Assembly (NCBI RefSeq): GCF_037914945.1
Contig: NZ_CP149787.1
Location: 186,001-250,000 of the forward strand
Reading direction: 5' to 3'
Origin: Haloterrigena sp. KLK7
GTDB lineage: Archaea > Halobacteriota > Halobacteria > Halobacteriales > Natrialbaceae
Length of the DNA stretch: 64,000 nucleotides
In this document: positions 51,379 through 59,003 of the stretch, in pieces
Layout: every line of letters begins with the position of its first letter
Position numbering within the stretch: position 1 is the stretch's first letter
Translations under genes and position numbers: made by a program
Notes under the pieces: model-generated
What the model saw: only the letters and a program-made list of their open reading frames with translations
What the model was told of the DNA's origin: nothing
The model's database searches: none

Positions 51379-51735
51379 ATGAGGGGGGTGGTCGATGAGC
51401 CGGCGGGGAAGATCGAGAACGTGCTGTGGGCGGCGGCCGTGCGCCGTGACCGGTCCCACCGGTTCTCCCAGTGGTACGAGCGGCCGGTGCAGCAGATCGA
51501 CACGCGGGCCGCGCAGTACGACTGGGAGTACTCGTTCCCTGTATCTGATGGCGGGTTCTGGCTGGGCACGGATCCTGAGGGGCATCCGGTTGGGGTGACG
51601 GACGAGCAGTTGACAGCGCACCTGCTGGCGGTGGGGCGGGCCGGTGCCGGACAGACGACGCTGTTCTCCACTCTGCTGGAGGAGTGTGTCCGCGCCGAAT
51701 TGCCGTGCCTCGTCTTTGAGTTCAAGAATATCACC
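51379..51735 (+). pseudogene. ATPase N-terminal fragment (HerA/TraC-like), truncated
   Basis: A frame of about 119 codons: KIENVLWAAAVRRDRSHRFS, then GFWLGTDPEGHPVGVTDEQL, and GRAGAGQTTLFSTLLEECVR. The last resembles a Walker A (GRAGAGKTT) in which lysine is replaced by glutamine, and it is followed by PCLVFEFK where the sequence abruptly joins the 325-bp repeat at 51737. The remainder of the ATPase is missing. It is thus a truncated and probably inactive gene. Confidence 0.65.
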
Positions 51736-51736
51736 G

Positions 51737-52060
51737 GCAGTCGCCAGTGGTGTGTTACTTGTCCCCACATCACATACACAGCTGTATGGATCGCCGAAAG
51801 CGTCTGGGGCTTCGGCTGCATCGAGCGCTGCTCTACTGGGGTCTCCTCCACCATCCGGGCGGGCGCGCGCGGGCGAAAGCGCAGTATACGCCGCTGGGTG
51901 GGACCCGGACGCCTGAGGCTGACGACGTCCCTGCTCCCAGCGACCAGTCCCACCCCTCCCACTGACACGGACCGTGTGGGCCACCGGCCGCTCGCTGTAG
52001 ATTCCGGCGTTAGCTCGGCGTCGGCCGTCACACGTGGGACGGCTGGTTGGATCATGATGG
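51737..52060 (+). repeat. Direct repeat of about 325 bp, left copy
   Basis: Matches 54285-54620 in the same orientation over its length, from CAGTCGCCA--GGTGTGTTACTT to the GTCGGCCGTC area. Each copy contains one member of the small-protein family (51786 and 54352). The two copies bracket the partial pyruvyl transferase and the flippase gene. The left copy directly abuts the truncated ATPase. Confidence 0.8.
51786..51965 (+). CDS. Unrecognised 59-residue protein family, copy 1
   Basis: A 59-residue protein, MDRRKRLGLRLHRALLYWGL then LHHPGGRARAKAQYTPLGGT. The first half is a basic amphipathic helix with aromatic LLYWGLL. The copy at 54352 is nearly identical, while the one at 57621 is diverged in DNA but keeps RKRLGLRLHRALLYWGLL, HPxGR and YTPLGG, which argues that selection acts on the protein. 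Location inside a direct repeat. Function unknown; possibly a membrane-associated or RNA-binding small protein. Confidence 0.65.
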   Translation: MDRRKRLGLRLHRALLYWGLLHHPGGRARAKAQYTPLGGTRTPEADDVPAPSDQSHPSH

Positions 52061-52229
52061 GCGTGCCACGCCGTGGTTCGCGGGGTGGGGCTCGTGGGCG
52101 GCAGAACACGGTTTACACCGGATCAACTTGAGGCGTGTCTAGGCGTGGTGGACGACGCCCGCGGCCAGCCTGTTTGGAGTGCCGAGTGGGAGCGTCGGCG
52201 GCCGACACGATCGCCTAGAGAAAGACGAT

Positions 52230-52667
52230 ATGTCGAACGACGCGCCGAAGCAGTACTTTGGATACACGGAATTGGAGGGTGCCGCGGAGCGCTTCATTAG
52301 AAACGCCCAGCAGATATGCGAGAGTATCGAGAACTCGGTATTCATACCGTTCACGCCAAAAGACGAGAAATTCGCGCAGAAACATCTCGATATCCCGATC
52401 TTACCGTATCAGTTCTCTGTAGAGATGACGCTCAAGAGAGTATCAAGTGTCGACCAAATGGTTGCAGCGCGGTACCACTCGCTCATTTTCGCCGCGATCT
52501 GCGGAAAGCCAATACTGCCACTTACCTATGAGCCGAAAGTAGAGCAGGTAGCGGAACGACTCAATTTATCATACTACAAACCCCATAAAGACATTGAGGT
52601 CAAATTCTCGATACCATCTAATGTCGATCAGCTTCAGAGATACACGAAAAGAGCTTCGATCTATTAA
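52230..52667 (+). pseudogene. Polysaccharide pyruvyl transferase, C-terminal part
   Basis: A 145-residue frame beginning MSNDAPKQYFGYTELEGAAE. The segment VDQMVAARYHSLIFAAICGK then PILPLTYEPKVEQVAERLNL is the conserved C-terminal core of the PS_pyruv_trans (CsaB/WcaK-like) family, which adds pyruvyl ketals to exported polysaccharides. The family is normally over 300 residues, so the N-terminal half is missing. Its AT-richer composition matches the following flippase. Confidence 0.7.
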
Positions 52668-52751
52668 TTCAGGCTATGGAGTAGATTTGTGGATGATTCC
52701 CCGTCACAGAACCGTTTGAACTAAGTTCTGAAATGGGATAGGTCCTATATC

Positions 52752-54212
52752 ATGGCATCACTCCTTCGATCGATTATTTCTATTTTTTTCGGGAAGTTTG
52801 CTGGGCTGATCATCAGTATACTGTTCACCCCCATTCTCGTCCGAGTTATCTCACAATCTCAGTACGGGGTATACGCAACCGTACTGGCCGGATTTAGCAT
52901 TATCACACTCATATCTAAGGGGGGGCTATTCGATGCGACGAGGAAAGTAGTTGGAGATGGGAAAGACGACAGCCACAGAGTATCGAAAGTCGTCTCAATT
53001 TCGTTGCTGATCGGCATAGTTTACGCACTATTGGCCGGAATTGCTGTCCTGTTATCGTCTAATTTGGGCGTCCTACCCGCAACGTATGTACCATACACTT
53101 GGGCGATTATTCTAGTAGTCTTCTTCGGCAATGTGTATGCCGTTGCCAGAGCTGCTTTCTACGGTATACAGCGAGAGTCAATCGCTGAAGCGCTTAATAT
53201 TGGTCGCCAGCTGGTGTACACCTCTGTTGCACTGCTATTGGCGTACATTGGGTATGATGTGGTCGGTGTATTTACCGGGTACGTATTTTCATTCGTGCTC
53301 CTATGTATCCTTGGATTGCTCGTTTTGCGGAGGTCTATCCCCATCGAGATGCCATCGAGGGATGACGTTTCCGAATATGGTCGAGAAATCATCTCGTTTG
53401 GCGGATACCAGCTCATCGGTGGTGTGAGCGCAATGTTGCTGTACAAGGTAGATCTTCTTCTCGTCGAGTCCTTTCAGGGTCAGACCTCGGCTGCCCTCTA
53501 TCAGAGTGCTATCGTTCCAGCGGAGATGATTTGGTTCGTCCCATCGGTTATTCAGGCTGCATTCTTACAGCACACGGCTCACTTATGGTCAAACGGCGAT
53601 ATTGATACAATAAACAGTAATCTAAAAGAAGGGTTTAAATATGCCGTTCTAGCATTATCACTATTTGGTATTGGTCTCTTCACCCTTGCAGACTCGTTTC
53701 TCAGTGTTTACTTTGGACCGAGCTACTCCGCGTCATCTACAACATTGCAAATCCTGCTCATCGGGACGTTCTTTTTGGGGACCACCCGAGTCGTAACGCC
53801 GGTGCTACACGCGACGGGATGGGTTCGGGAATCCGAAGCTATCACCGTCGCAGGATTGTGTATCAACTTGGTGTTGAATGTTCTCCTAATACCTAAGTAC
53901 GGCATCATCGGTGCAGGTATCGGGACTGGTGTCTCTTATGTCGCGATATTCGCAGGGAACACCTTGCTCTGGAAGCGATCCCCACTTCGGATCGTTTCCC
54001 TCCGCTGGGTAGTCAGACTGATCGCGGTTCAGCTGATATTCCTTGCTGTGTTCTACATGACTGTCTCGTCCTTCAGCTACTCGCCGCTGGTATCGCTACT
54101 CGTATTCCCACCATTCGGACTACTGATGTTCTTGTCTTTAAACGTTACAGCGGGCTACATTCCGGTTGAACTGATCAGAGAGTTTTTGCACAAGGTACAA
54201 CTAGACAGGTAA
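52752..54212 (+). CDS. Polysaccharide flippase (Wzx/MATE-like)
   Basis: A 486-residue integral membrane protein with about 14 helices (e.g. AGLIISILFTPILVRVISQS, GIVYALLAGIAVLLSSNLGV), the pattern of Wzx-type oligosaccharide-lipid flippases of the MATE/MOP superfamily. The opening FFGKFAGLIISILFTPILVR with SQYGVYATVLAGFSII is diagnostic. It would move a lipid-linked glycan across the membrane for S-layer or exopolysaccharide glycosylation. GC content is lower than in the backbone, indicating a horizontally acquired glycan gene. It follows the pyruvyl-transferase fragment by 84 bp. Confidence 0.9.
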   Translation: MASLLRSIISIFFGKFAGLIISILFTPILVRVISQSQYGVYATVLAGFSIITLISKGGLFDATRKVVGDGKDDSHRVSKVVSISLLIGIVYALLAGIAVLLSSNLGVLPATYVPYTWAIILVVFFGNVYAVARAAFYGIQRESIAEALNIGRQLVYTSVALLLAYIGYDVVGVFTGYVFSFVLLCILGLLVLRRSIPIEMPSRDDVSEYGREIISFGGYQLIGGVSAMLLYKVDLLLVESFQGQTSAALYQSAIVPAEMIWFVPSVIQAAFLQHTAHLWSNGDIDTINSNLKEGFKYAVLALSLFGIGLFTLADSFLSVYFGPSYSASSTTLQILLIGTFFLGTTRVVTPVLHATGWVRESEAITVAGLCINLVLNVLLIPKYGIIGAGIGTGVSYVAIFAGNTLLWKRSPLRIVSLRWVVRLIAVQLIFLAVFYMTVSSFSYSPLVSLLVFPPFGLLMFLSLNVTAGYIPVELIREFLHKVQLDR

Positions 54213-54284
54213 CCGACAACGAGGCTACTGGTACTCCAGAGCGTCCCGTCTGGAAATGACAACAAACTATGATTTAGTGATTTT

Positions 54285-54620
54285 CGTGAGGTGTTCTCAC
54301 CAGCAGTCGCCACCGGTGTGTTACTTGTGCCCACACAACATATACGGCTGTATGGACCGCCGAAAGCGTCTGGGGCTCCGGTTGCATCGCGCGCTGCTCT
54401 ACTGGGGTCTCCTTCACCACCCGGGCGGTCGCGCGCGGGCGAAAGCACAGTATACGCCGCTGGGCGGGACCCGCACGGCTGAGGCTGACGACGTCTCTGC
54501 TTCCAGCGAACAGTCCCACCCCTCCCACTGACGCGAGCCGTGTGGGCCACCGGCCGCCCGCTGTGGATACCGGCGTTCGGCTCGGCGTCGGCCGTCCCCC
54601 GTGTGATGGCTGGCTAGGCG
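54285..54620 (+). repeat. Direct repeat of about 325 bp, right copy
   Basis: Second copy of 51737-52060, same orientation. It begins about 70 bp after the flippase stop and contains the second small-protein copy (54352-54531). An IS-end-like segment (about 54230-54290), similar to 32665-32720, immediately precedes it. Confidence 0.8.
54352..54531 (+). CDS. Unrecognised 59-residue protein family, copy 2
   Basis: A 59-residue protein nearly identical to 51786-51965: MDRRKRLGLRLHRALLYWGL, LHHPGGRARAKAQYTPLGGT, ending SASSEQSHPSH. Four or so substitutions separate it from copy 1. The 57621 copy shows the family is conserved beyond this duplication. Whether this copy is expressed is unknown. Confidence 0.62.
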   Translation: MDRRKRLGLRLHRALLYWGLLHHPGGRARAKAQYTPLGGTRTAEADDVSASSEQSHPSH

Positions 54621-55267
54621 GGCGTGGTGTGGGCGTTCGCGTATCCCTGGGACCGCGTGCGTGAGCCGGGCCGCCGGCATGCGGTCCTCGAGGCAGATCC
54701 GCCACCGCTGCGCGTTCAGGCGTTGGTCCGCTTTCTCGAGGACCGCTGTCCCACCTGTGGCGCACACCGGGGTTCCCGCTGCAATGACTGGTGTCTGACT
54801 GGTGCGTACCTCGGGTTGAGCGCGAACGCGAAGTGCTCACGGATAGAGAGGGTGACGACCGATTGCGAGCACAAAAGGCAGCAACGGTCCGGCGGCGGAC
54901 GTTTGGTAATCTCGCAGCGACTGTCGCGGTCCTTGCACACCACCCGGCGGTACTCGCCGAGAGCGAGCGAGTCTCTGTGACGAGGTCGACCCAATGTAAG
55001 CGGAGGGTGGGGGTCATCAATACCGTCTGGCCGCGTCTCGTCCATCCTGCCCAATTCGCGTCTCCCGTCCCTCGAGTTGTGCACTGTGCCGACCTTGGCG
55101 CTGCCAGTTGTGCTCCCCTCAGTGTCGAGCGCACGCAGCACGAGCCACGCGGTGCTGGCAGCGACGCTGATCCCATTCTGGTGCCGACGAGGGTTGCAGT
55201 ACAGTCTCGGCGGGCGTGGCACGCGGTGCGGGTCCACGTACCGTGACCGACCGCGATCGCCGTGGTC
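54621..55267. other. Intergenic region of about 650 bp, no convincing gene
   Basis: A rightward frame near 54624-54800 contains the cysteine-rich piece DRCPTCGAHRGSRCNDWC, possibly a fragment of a zinc-ribbon protein, but it has no acceptable whole. Elsewhere only shadow frames. Confidence 0.4.
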
Positions 55268-55504
55268 TCAGGCGTCGCGGGGATCCTCAACGAATTCGTA
55301 GAGTCCGCGTGAGACACGTTTGATCCAGCCGGCATCGCGAAGACTCCGGAGGGAAAACTCGACGTTGCCTTTCTCAAGGTCGGTTTCGTCCATCAACCAT
55401 CGTGGATTGGCCCGGCCCCACGGATCGTTGTTCTCACGCCCTTGTTTCAGCGCGTTCAAGACGAGCTCGTCGTTCTCAGTCGGTTCATATCGCTCATTGA
55501 CCAT
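55268..55504 (-). CDS. Small winged-helix protein
   Basis: A 78-residue protein, MVNERYEPTENDELVLNALK QGRENNDPWGRANPRWLMDE as first half, then VEFSLRSLRDAGWIKRVSRG LYEFVEDPRDA. This is a winged helix (helix-turn-helix with wing WIKRVSRGLYEFV), a small DNA-binding regulator. A frameshifted paralogue lies at 61604-61860, ending VDAGWVKKTSRGLYRFIFGP. Its target is unknown. Confidence 0.75.
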   Translation of the reverse strand: MVNERYEPTENDELVLNALKQGRENNDPWGRANPRWLMDETDLEKGNVEFSLRSLRDAGWIKRVSRGLYEFVEDPRDA

Positions 55505-55708
55505 ATCTTAGGCCATACTTCACGTCCGTCCCCATAGTAGAATATCCTTCGTAATGCACCTTCGTCTGCGATTTGCTTTCCACTTTGCTTTGCAAAGTTA
55601 TATGGTGCTGGCTGGTGAAGATCCTTTTAGAGAAGCGCGAAGCGTCACGGAAAGACAGTGGCTCGGTGCTGGCACACCGAACCGCGCTTCTCAGAGGCTC
55701 GAGAAGCA
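55505..55708. promoter_or_regulatory. AT-rich divergent promoter region
   Basis: A 204-bp gap between the leftward winged-helix gene and the rightward HNH operon. An AT-rich tract with GCTTTGCAAAGTTATATGG lies at about 55588-55606; TTTGCAAAG within it is a short palindrome that could be an operator, and TTATATGG a TATA box for the rightward operon. Confidence 0.4.
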
Positions 55709-55858
55709 ATGTTAGCTACGGATCCCATCACTGAAAGCGACCCGGTTGACGAACTGTGTGATCACGACTGGTGTGACGGTCCGACTATGGACCGACTCCC
55801 CTGTTTTGCGTGCTTCAACGCGACGCGCCATCCGGAGGCGAGGTCCGATGCCCAGTAA
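55709..55858 (+). CDS. Small Cys/His-rich protein, first gene of HNH operon
   Basis: A 49-residue protein, MLATDPITESDPVDELCDHD then WCDGPTMDRLPCFACFNATR. Cys and His residues (C17, H19, C22, C32, C35) can bind a metal. It ends overlapping the next gene (55848) by 11 bp, so the three genes to 57001 form a tightly coupled operon. No family recognised. Confidence 0.6.
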   Translation: MLATDPITESDPVDELCDHDWCDGPTMDRLPCFACFNATRHPEARSDAQ

Positions 55859-56252
55859 CGACGCTTGTCGACATCGGTCGGCGATCGATGACGCCCACAA
55901 TGACGAGCCCACGGTCATCGCGACCCTGGAGGCGGTGTTAGCCGGCCACCCCATTGGGCCGCGCTCGAATGGCGCCCTCTGCATTGGCTGTGGGGCAGTC
56001 CTCCACGAGACGGATATCGTGTTCGCATATGCGTATCGCTGCGCTGAATCAGTACAGTGGAATGTCCCCCGACTGTACTGTTATAGCTGTACGCCCAGCA
56101 CGATTAAGTCGCCGACGCTTGGCACGACAGAGGTCCTAATGGGTGGCCGCCTTGGAGCGATCGCACTGCCAACGTCGCGGACACATCAACTCTGTCTCAC
56201 TGAATTGGCAGTTCGAGCATACAGTAATCCTACGGAGGGGCGTCCGCCATGA
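55848..56252 (+). CDS. Zinc-ribbon protein, second gene of HNH operon
   Basis: A 134-residue protein. VIATLEAVLAGHPIGPRSNG precedes a two-knuckle ribbon: ALCIGCGAVLHETDIVFAYA YRCAES, then PRLYCYSCTPSTIKSPTLGT. Four Cys in two CxxC pairs suggest one zinc ribbon. Similar proteins occur on haloarchaeal plasmids. Its last four bases overlap the ATG of the HNH gene (ATGA), so the products are made together. It may be a DNA-recognition or inhibitor partner of the nuclease; that is inference. Confidence 0.72.
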   Translation: MPSNDACRHRSAIDDAHNDEPTVIATLEAVLAGHPIGPRSNGALCIGCGAVLHETDIVFAYAYRCAESVQWNVPRLYCYSCTPSTIKSPTLGTTEVLMGGRLGAIALPTSRTHQLCLTELAVRAYSNPTEGRPP

Positions 56253-57001
56253 GTTCTCAGTGGGACCTGTCGGATATTCTTGACGAAGATCAAGAGACAG
56301 ATACTAGTCCTGTTGAGTTCGACGCTCCAGCCTCGCGCAGCTCCGACTGGAAAAATCGCGCAACCGAGATTAAAGAGCGCGACAATTATGTATGCCAACG
56401 CTGCGGCGACCACAACGGGAATCACGAGCAATCTCCACTCTCGCTGGAGACCCACCATATCGTTCCCGGGAAGTATCTACCAAAGTCAGATGCCCGCGTT
56501 GGGCTTAACCTCGTAACCGTCTGTGAGTCGTGCCATGGATTTCTCGAAGGGTCTCATGTCGAATGGCAGTTGGCTGAGATCGGACGCGATGATGCACTTC
56601 AAATTCTTACGGTGTTGAAGGAGCGAAGACTTACTCCGCACCATCTCTCACGAAAATTGGATATTTCGGAAGACCGTATCCGATCGCTCGTCTCTCTGCT
56701 CGAACGGATGAACTGCTTGACTACACAGGGCGATGGACGGTATCGGACAGTGTGTCCTGCAACATCAAAATCAAGAGTTAGAAAAGCCCGATTTCGATGG
56801 AAGCAGAAGCACGCAGTCCGGCAGCCACTCGAAGAGATGCTGACCGAGCTTCAGCGGACTATGACGACTAGTCTCGATGAATTAGAGTACGCACTCGAGG
56901 CTGGTGATCGAGACCAAGTTGAGTCGATGCTCGAACGGATGCGAAACACGATTACAGAAGCTGATTTCGAGGAGGCAGTCTCTACGAATGATGACAGATA
57001 A
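56249..57001 (+). CDS. HNH endonuclease with C-terminal HTH and coiled coil
   Basis: A 250-residue protein. The HNH domain has zinc knuckles CQRCGDH (C49/C52) and CESCHGF (C92/C95), and catalytic-type H69-H70, N87 and H96 (ETHHIVPG, GLNLVTVC). Residues about 120-165 (LTPHHLSRKLDISEDRIRSL VSLLERMNCLTTQGDGRYRT) form a winged helix, and the rest is a helical coiled coil. HNH nucleases of this type act in phage or plasmid biology, defence or homing. A decayed paralogue lies at 58282-58945. Confidence 0.85.
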   Translation: MSSQWDLSDILDEDQETDTSPVEFDAPASRSSDWKNRATEIKERDNYVCQRCGDHNGNHEQSPLSLETHHIVPGKYLPKSDARVGLNLVTVCESCHGFLEGSHVEWQLAEIGRDDALQILTVLKERRLTPHHLSRKLDISEDRIRSLVSLLERMNCLTTQGDGRYRTVCPATSKSRVRKARFRWKQKHAVRQPLEEMLTELQRTMTTSLDELEYALEAGDRDQVESMLERMRNTITEADFEEAVSTNDDR

Positions 57002-57092
57002 GTCACTATTTTGCTATATGAGGACTGATAGACGAGCCGTCATCCACTAGTGATGCTATCCTCGCTATTCACCCATTTCAGTAGTGCCGATA

Positions 57093-57431
57093 TTAATCGG
57101 TAACCGTCCTCATAACTGAATACGTTCGGTATTTGAGACCGTTCTTGCACGGGGTGTGTTTGCGGACCGCCAGCCGATGTTTGGAGAGCTCGAGGGCCGC
57201 GTCGATCGCGCGGGAGACGAACTTCTTTGCGTAGGTCTCGCTGACACTGTCCTCCTGGCGGCGGATCCAGTGTTTCAGGTCGGAGGCAGTGACGTACTCG
57301 TTGACGGACTTGCAGTCGTCCGTCAAGGAATCATCTCCGACTGTTGGGTCGGTTCTGGCCGCCCAGAGTTTGGCGGCCAGTCGGGTGCTTACGTCGTTTC
57401 GCACCTCGAGCCCGTCACCCCTTTCAGTCAC
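57093..57431 (-). CDS. Hypothetical protein
   Basis: A 112-residue protein, MTERGDGLEVRNDVSTRLAA, later YVTASDLKHWIRRQEDSVSE and AKKFVSRAIDAALELSKHRL. Helical and mildly basic, perhaps nucleic-acid binding. Composition supports coding. It lies downstream and convergent to the HNH operon. No family recognised. Confidence 0.55.
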   Translation of the reverse strand: MTERGDGLEVRNDVSTRLAAKLWAARTDPTVGDDSLTDDCKSVNEYVTASDLKHWIRRQEDSVSETYAKKFVSRAIDAALELSKHRLAVRKHTPCKNGLKYRTYSVMRTVTD

Positions 57432-57620
57432 ACCTGCGGTGGTCTAATCGGGAAGCTATCGATAGCGGTTACAGAGTACTAGTACTAGCATCGAACTAGG
57501 TCATCCGTTCGATGAGAGTTCAGGTAACTGTGTTCGACTCTGGGTTTTCGTCTGTCGAGTATAGTTATTGGATATAATAGTTGGCGTCATCCGTATTAGG
57601 AGGGTTGTCGAGGTAGCCGT

Positions 57621-57803
57621 ATGAGTCTCCGGAAGCGACTAGGATTACGACTCCACCGGGCGCTCCTCTACTGGGGGCTCTTGGACCATCCGTACGGTCG
57701 CGAGTACACGAAAGAACGATACACGCCACTCGGCGGGGAACGCGAAGAATTTGCGATGAACGAAAACGACGATTCGGCGGGCCTGAACAAGGAAGATAGG
57801 TAA
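57621..57803 (+). CDS. Unrecognised 60-residue protein family, copy 3 (diverged)
   Basis: A 60-residue protein, MSLRKRLGLRLHRALLYWGL then LDHPYGREYTKERYTPLGGE, ending acidic (FAMNENDDSAGLNKEDR). Its DNA differs from the copies at 51786 and 54352 at many third positions, but the protein is conserved in RKRLGLRLHRALLYWGLL and YTPLGG; this indicates purifying selection on the peptide. An AT-rich tract upstream (57565-57590, ATAGTTATTGGATATAATAG) provides a plausible promoter. Function unknown. Confidence 0.7.
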   Translation: MSLRKRLGLRLHRALLYWGLLDHPYGREYTKERYTPLGGEREEFAMNENDDSAGLNKEDR

Positions 57804-57825
57804 TCTCTGACGGGAGACGCAGCTC

Positions 57826-58028
57826 CTACCAGTTGCCGTCAATCGCCCGCCGGTAGCACTGCTCCGCCTGCTCTGCGACGGAGTCCCAGTCGTATTGCTG
57901 GGCTCGAGTCGTCGGCTCCGTAGTCGGTCGTTCACCGGAGAGTGCGCGCTCAAGGGTATCGGTTACGTCGTCAATCGTCAGTGACATGAAGAATCCGACG
58001 TCATCGATCACTTCGGAAGCGGCGGACT
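57826..58028 (-). pseudogene. Glycosyltransferase family 4 C-terminal fragment
   Basis: The leftward frame reads AASEVIDDVGFFMSLTIDDV TDTLERALSG, then QYDWDSVAEQAEQCYRRAID and stops. This is the ending of GT4-type glycosyltransferases (a GxxSEVI-like donor motif, then FSWxxxAxxxxxxY near the C-terminus). Everything upstream is lost: at about 58035 the sequence switches to Orc1-derived DNA. It is the tail of a gene cut by recombination. Confidence 0.68.
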
Positions 58029-58034
58029 CTGGAT

Positions 58035-58281
58035 GCAATCTGCCGCCGACAGTCTCAGTGTACGGGCCGCCCGGCACGGGGAAGACCCTGACGACACGGC
58101 GGATCTGCCGGGCGTTCGCCGCCTACCATGACGACGTTGCGGTGGAGTACGTCAACCTCAAGGAGTGTCGGACGCTGTTCAGCGCGGCCAACGAAATCCT
58201 GTTCGCGTTGACCGGCGACAAGAGGGACGCCTACGAGGGATTAGTGGGGTCTTTACCGCCATTTGGACGGCCCTCGAGGCC
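58035..58281 (+). pseudogene. Orc1/Cdc6 fragment (third copy)
   Basis: The sequence matches the intact gene around residues 55-135, including Walker A GPPGTGKT and VEYVNLKECRTLFSAANEIL. It begins with LPPTVSVYGPPGTG and ends mid-gene (GSLPPF), after a one-base deletion near 58243 relative to the 27.1-kb copy. It is open into the HNH fragment that follows, forming a chimeric frame. Confidence 0.85.
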
Positions 58282-58945
58282 CGACGCTCCAGCCTCGCGC
58301 AGTCTGACTGAGAAAAGCACGCAACTGGGAAAGGAGCGAGACAAGTATGTATGCCAACGCTGTGGCGATCACAACGGGAATTACGAGCAATCTCCACCCT
58401 CGTTGGAGACCCCATCATATCGTTCCCGGAAAGTATCTACCAAAGTCAGATGCCCGCTTGGGCTTAACCTCGTAACCGTCTGTGAGCCGTGCCACGGATT
58501 TCTCGAAGGGGCTCATGTCGAATGGCAGTTGGCTGAGATCGGACGCGACGATGCACTTCGAATTCTTACGGTGTTGAAGGAGTGGAGACTTACTTCGCAC
58601 CTCTTCTCACGAAAACTGGATATCTCGGAAAACTGTGTCCGATCACTCGTCTCTCTGCTCGAATGGATGAGCTGCTTGACTACACAGGGGGATGGATGGT
58701 ACCAGACAGTGTGTCCCGCAACATCAAAATCAAGAGTTGGAAAAGCTCCATACTGATGGAAGCAGAACCATGCAGTCCGACAGCCACTTAGGGAGATGTT
58801 GAACGACCTTCGACAGACTATGATGACTGGTCTCGATGAATTAGAGTACGTACTCGAGGCTGGTAATCGAGACCAAGTTGAGTCGATACTTAAACAGATG
58901 CGGAAAACGATTACTGCAGATGATTTCGAGCCGGGGAGCTGGGCT
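58282..58945 (+). pseudogene. HNH endonuclease pseudogene (second copy)
   Basis: The sequence matches 56320-57000. It begins DAPASRSLTEKSTQLGKERD. A one-base insertion near 58408 and a one-base deletion near 58452 put the segment ETHHIVPGKYLPKSDAR out of frame, so the copy reads ETPSYRSRKVSTKVRC there, destroying the catalytic histidines. The frame stops at 58756, but similarity runs to about 58945. It is open from the Orc1 fragment, so a 256-residue chimera could be made. Confidence 0.8.
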
Positions 58946-59003
58946 TGCCTCTACAGGACGTAAACCTTATTTGTAGACAGAGAATTTTCAATCTATACAA
59001 ACT

